64,000 bases of DNA from Linepithema humile (Eukaryota; Arthropoda; Insecta; Hymenoptera; Formicidae): contig NC_090132.1 in NCBI RefSeq assembly GCF_040581485.1, positions 17,541,411 to 17,605,410 of the forward strand, in the 5' to 3' direction. The position numbers and the translations under genes were made by a program. The notes beneath the pieces are model-generated. The model saw only the letters and a program-made list of their open reading frames with translations, searched no databases and was not told the origin of the DNA. Below are positions 62,601 through 64,000 of this stretch, piece by piece; the first letter of the stretch is position 1; every line of letters begins with the position of its first letter.

Positions 62601-62771
62601 CATTTTTGTGTATGTTGATACCTGTTCTTCAGATTCACTAAGGTAGCCACGTTGATCGACGGAGCGTCCAGAGTCTGAAGAAGTATCCCCAATACCCCCT
62701 CCCCTATGATCCCCACCCTCACAATCTCTTGCTTCCGAATCTTCATCGTCCTCGCGTAGAACTTCACCATC
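59542..62771 (-). CDS. Nedd4: Nedd4-type HECT E3 ubiquitin-protein ligase, 3' part (nine exons, 5' end outside window)
   Basis: This enzyme takes ubiquitin from an E2 onto a HECT cysteine and passes it to substrates, often membrane proteins carrying PY motifs bound by its WW domains. Coding exons on the minus strand: 62771-62622, 61839-61789, 61704-61428, 61320-61262, 61164-61099, 61022-60793, 60711-60590, 60513-59874, 59644-59542. They join in frame to 565 residues. Residues 1-67 are an acidic, Ser-rich linker. WW domains lie at about 83-117 (LPPGW...TTWIDPR) and 139-170 (LPEGW...TTQWEDPR). The HECT domain runs from about 210 to 565, with GLDYGGLAREWFFLLSKEM in the N lobe and the active-site motif RAHTCFNR; Cys532 is 33 residues from the end, as is usual for the NEDD4 class. 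HECT length (about 355 residues) is normal and nothing is broken. The C2 domain and any upstream WW domain must lie beyond 64000. Identity as Nedd4 rather than another C2-WW-HECT ligase (Smurf, Su(dx)) is inferred from the linker and HECT sequence. Confidence 0.95.
59874..60513 (-). CDS. Nedd4: Nedd4 exon: HECT core including E2-binding region and most of the C lobe
   Basis: The longest exon (640 nt). It starts AFFIRPFYKMMLGKPIDLKD, passes through the substrate-lobe segments and ends FTIERWGTPENYPRAHT plus TG, the first two bases of the catalytic Cys codon. Reading on through the donor would wrongly give Trp and then the intron. Acceptor TTTTAG|CCTTC; donor ACATG|GTGAGT. Confidence 0.97.
60590..60711 (-). 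CDS. Nedd4: Nedd4 exon: HECT N lobe, middle
   Basis: Encodes DNYTLQINPCSGVCNEEHLN, YFKFIGRIAGMAVYHGKLLD and the first base of Ala319. FKFIGRIxGMAVYHGKLLD is a hallmark of NEDD4-family HECT domains. Acceptor TTCAG|AGAT; donor GGATG|GTAAGT. Confidence 0.97.
60793..61022 (-). CDS. Nedd4: Nedd4 exon: HECT N lobe, first part
   Basis: Encodes NNVPNKFEIKVGRNNILEDS through FEGEVGLDYGGLAREWFFLL to SKEMFNPYYGLFEYSAT. These are diagnostic HECT N-lobe motifs. Acceptor TTACAG|AAT; donor GCAAC|GTAAGT. Confidence 0.97.
61099..61164 (-). CDS. Nedd4: Nedd4 exon: linker into HECT domain
   Basis: A 66-nt exon encoding AVPYSRDYKRKYEYLKSQLR then KP. The YSRDYKxKYxYxKxxLRKP stretch is the conserved lead-in to the HECT N lobe in NEDD4-class ligases. 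Acceptor TTTTTCAG|GCC; donor CCT|GTATGT. Confidence 0.95.
61262..61320 (-). CDS. Nedd4: Nedd4 exon: end of the second WW domain in the window
   Basis: Acceptor TTTTATAG|ATACAAG. With the base carried over, the codon AAT completes FIDHN, then TRTTQWEDPRMSNPQIAGP. This supplies the second Trp and the PR terminus of the WW domain. Donor CCCG|GTATAT. Confidence 0.95.
61428..61704 (-). CDS. Nedd4: Nedd4 exon: one complete WW domain and most of a second
   Basis: Acceptor TTTTAG|ATTGAAAG begins at phase 0. The exon encodes IESPKPTLPVSNDEG, then a WW domain (GLPPGWGMQVAPNGRIFFID, HNERATTWIDPR) with both tryptophans and the terminal proline present, then a 20-residue spacer and the first two thirds of the next WW domain (LPEGWEERVHTDGRIFFIDH). 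Donor ATCACA|GTATGT leaves one base of an Asn codon. Confidence 0.95.
61789..61839 (-). CDS. Nedd4: Nedd4 micro-exon, 17 residues
   Basis: This is a 51-nt phase 0/phase 0 exon encoding TDDNVDSPAGSRRSSEQ. It is flanked by acceptor TTTACAG and donor CAG|GTACAA. It contains RRSS, a possible basophilic-kinase or 14-3-3-type site (inference only). It is too short to appear as a long open frame, but the splice sites and phase agreement with both neighbours support it. It is a plausible cassette exon. Confidence 0.82.
61840..62621 (-). other. Nedd4 intron, 782 bp
   Basis: This is the largest intron fully inside the window for this gene; the others are 76-229 bp. It is AT-rich and I see no coding exon in it. 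It separates two phase-0 linker exons, so extra in-frame cassette exons could be hidden here without my detecting them. Confidence 0.7.
62622..62771 (-). CDS. Nedd4: Nedd4 exon: acidic/serine-rich linker, 50 residues
   Basis: The exon reads DGEVLREDDEDSEARDCEGG, continues through a Gly-rich stretch to SSDSGRSVDQRGYLSESEEQ, and ends at donor CAG|GTATCA. The acceptor used here is TGTGTGTAAG|GAT. An alternative acceptor 30 nt upstream (ATGCAG|TATG) also keeps the frame and would add ten residues, so the 5' boundary is the least certain of all exons. Both ends are phase 0, so the exon could be skipped without a frameshift. Low complexity and acidity fit the disordered linker between the C2 domain and the WW domains. 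Confidence 0.8.
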
Positions 62772-63172
62772 CTTACACACACATGCACAAATTTCTACAT
62801 ACTGCATGCTAATCATACGAATCGTATAAATGGATATACTAATTTTGGAATTTTAAGTGTACCTTTTATTTTTCAACAAAGAAAACATTTAAAAAATAGA
62901 AAATCATTTGCTTCTAAATAATTGAATAACTTTATCAATCTTTAATACTAAATGGCAGATTATGTATATATATCTACTAATTTGATCACAGAATATATTT
63001 CTATTTACTATGTTATTTACTAAACACATTCTTACATCGAGAAAAATATGCAGTAAGAAACGTATTCATACACAAATAAATGTGTTGCATACATCCAGAC
63101 GCGTATTTATAAAAAAAATAAATGCTTCATCTAAGAGTTCTTACCAACATTACAAAGAAACATTAAATAATA

Positions 63173-63313
63173 GGTTCGTTCGCGTCGCATTTTCCAATAT
63201 GCTCCTATTCGTTCCAATATGCTCCAATCTACAATATTACGTTACATATACTACAAATTGGAGCATATTGGATCGAGTAGGAGTATGTTGGGGCATTGTG
63301 ACGCGAACAAACC
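63173..63313. mobile_element. MITE-like element, 141 bp, in a Nedd4 intron
   Basis: Terminal inverted repeats begin GGTTCGTTCGCGTC on the left, and the complement of the right end reads GGTTTGTTCGCGTC. The repeats continue inward through CCAATATGCTCCAAT. Both flanks carry TAATA immediately outside the element, consistent with a 5-bp target duplication, or a TA duplication in an AT-rich context. There is no coding capacity. Superfamily not assigned. Confidence 0.7.
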
Positions 63314-63618
63314 TAATAAATTGAATAAATATTAAATCAAATATAGGAATAATCTTTAGAATAGGCTTGCATTTTATAAAACAATAGATACCTCACATTG
63401 TTTAAATATAGATTAAGACGTACATATTTTGTGCGTGTGTGTGCGTACAAACACATGTATCTTTTCAAGGGACATAAATATAATAAAAAATTAAAAAAAT
63501 TAAAAAAATTAAAAAAACAGAAAATGCCGTTCAACATGGAGATTTGAAAGCAGAGAATATTATTATATATCTATTATGTAAATGAATTAAAAAATGAGAA
63601 AGGGTTTTATCATATGTA

Positions 63619-63731
<113 letters not shown>

Positions 63732-64000
63732 TTTTTACTTTAATTTGCAACCAACCTAATAAACTCGAAAGTATTTTAAAATATAAATAAGTATATGTAA
63801 TATCAACTTAATGGAGCAATATCGTTAATAGTCTTTTTGTTTTGTTTATTTAAACTATTTTGTTCAAAATGAAAATTAATGTTCTTCTGCACACGTATTT
63901 TAAAGATTTAATTACTTCATTGTAAAAAAATTTTTTTAAATATATGTTAAGAGTTTATGTTGTGTAGAAATAACAGCTCAAGGTTATCATACAGATTAAA

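Overview
The window is eukaryotic nuclear DNA from an insect, probably a hymenopteran and possibly an ant. The basis is three things: multi-exon genes with short GT-AG introns; insect-type Nedd4 and Semaphorin-1a sequence; and a base composition in which AT-rich DNA alternates with CpG-rich patches and CpG is not obviously depleted. The species cannot be fixed from sequence alone. Nearly all long open frames outside the two genes look like by-products of CpG-rich or low-complexity DNA and are not annotated as genes.

Right end (59.5-62.8 kb and beyond, minus strand): the 3' part of a Nedd4-family HECT E3 ubiquitin ligase. Nine coding exons join in frame with consensus splice sites and give 565 residues: an acidic/serine linker, two WW domains and a complete HECT domain ending at a stop at 59542-59544. 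The catalytic cysteine codon is split by the last intron. The C2 domain and any further WW domain must lie beyond position 64000.

Left end (about 8.7-9.6 kb, minus strand): the first coding exon of a class 1 semaphorin, most likely Sema-1a. It holds a signal peptide and the start of the mature protein, ends at a good GT donor, and is followed by more than 8.6 kb of intron running off the left edge. Its 5' side is a CpG-rich promoter/5' UTR-like block.

Middle (9.6-59.5 kb): about 50 kb with no convincing protein gene. It holds CpG-rich patches (notably 54.7-55.45 kb, which carries several good minus-strand donor sites and may be a distal promoter), GA/CT purine-pyrimidine tracts, trinucleotide and tetranucleotide arrays, several diverged local duplications of 60-280 bp modules, a near-perfect 125-bp-arm inverted repeat (46.0-46.3 kb), a 20-bp perfect hairpin (38.44-38.55 kb), two MITE-like elements and a decayed Tc1/mariner-type relic. 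Whether this DNA is intergenic or is a giant 5' intron of the semaphorin gene cannot be decided without transcript data.

The two genes have no obvious shared function: one is a cytoplasmic ubiquitin ligase and the other a transmembrane axon-guidance ligand. They lie in the same orientation. I found no undescribed multi-gene system. The items most worth follow-up are the large inverted repeat, the short hairpin, the CpG-rich patch at 55 kb and the families of diverged non-coding modules.
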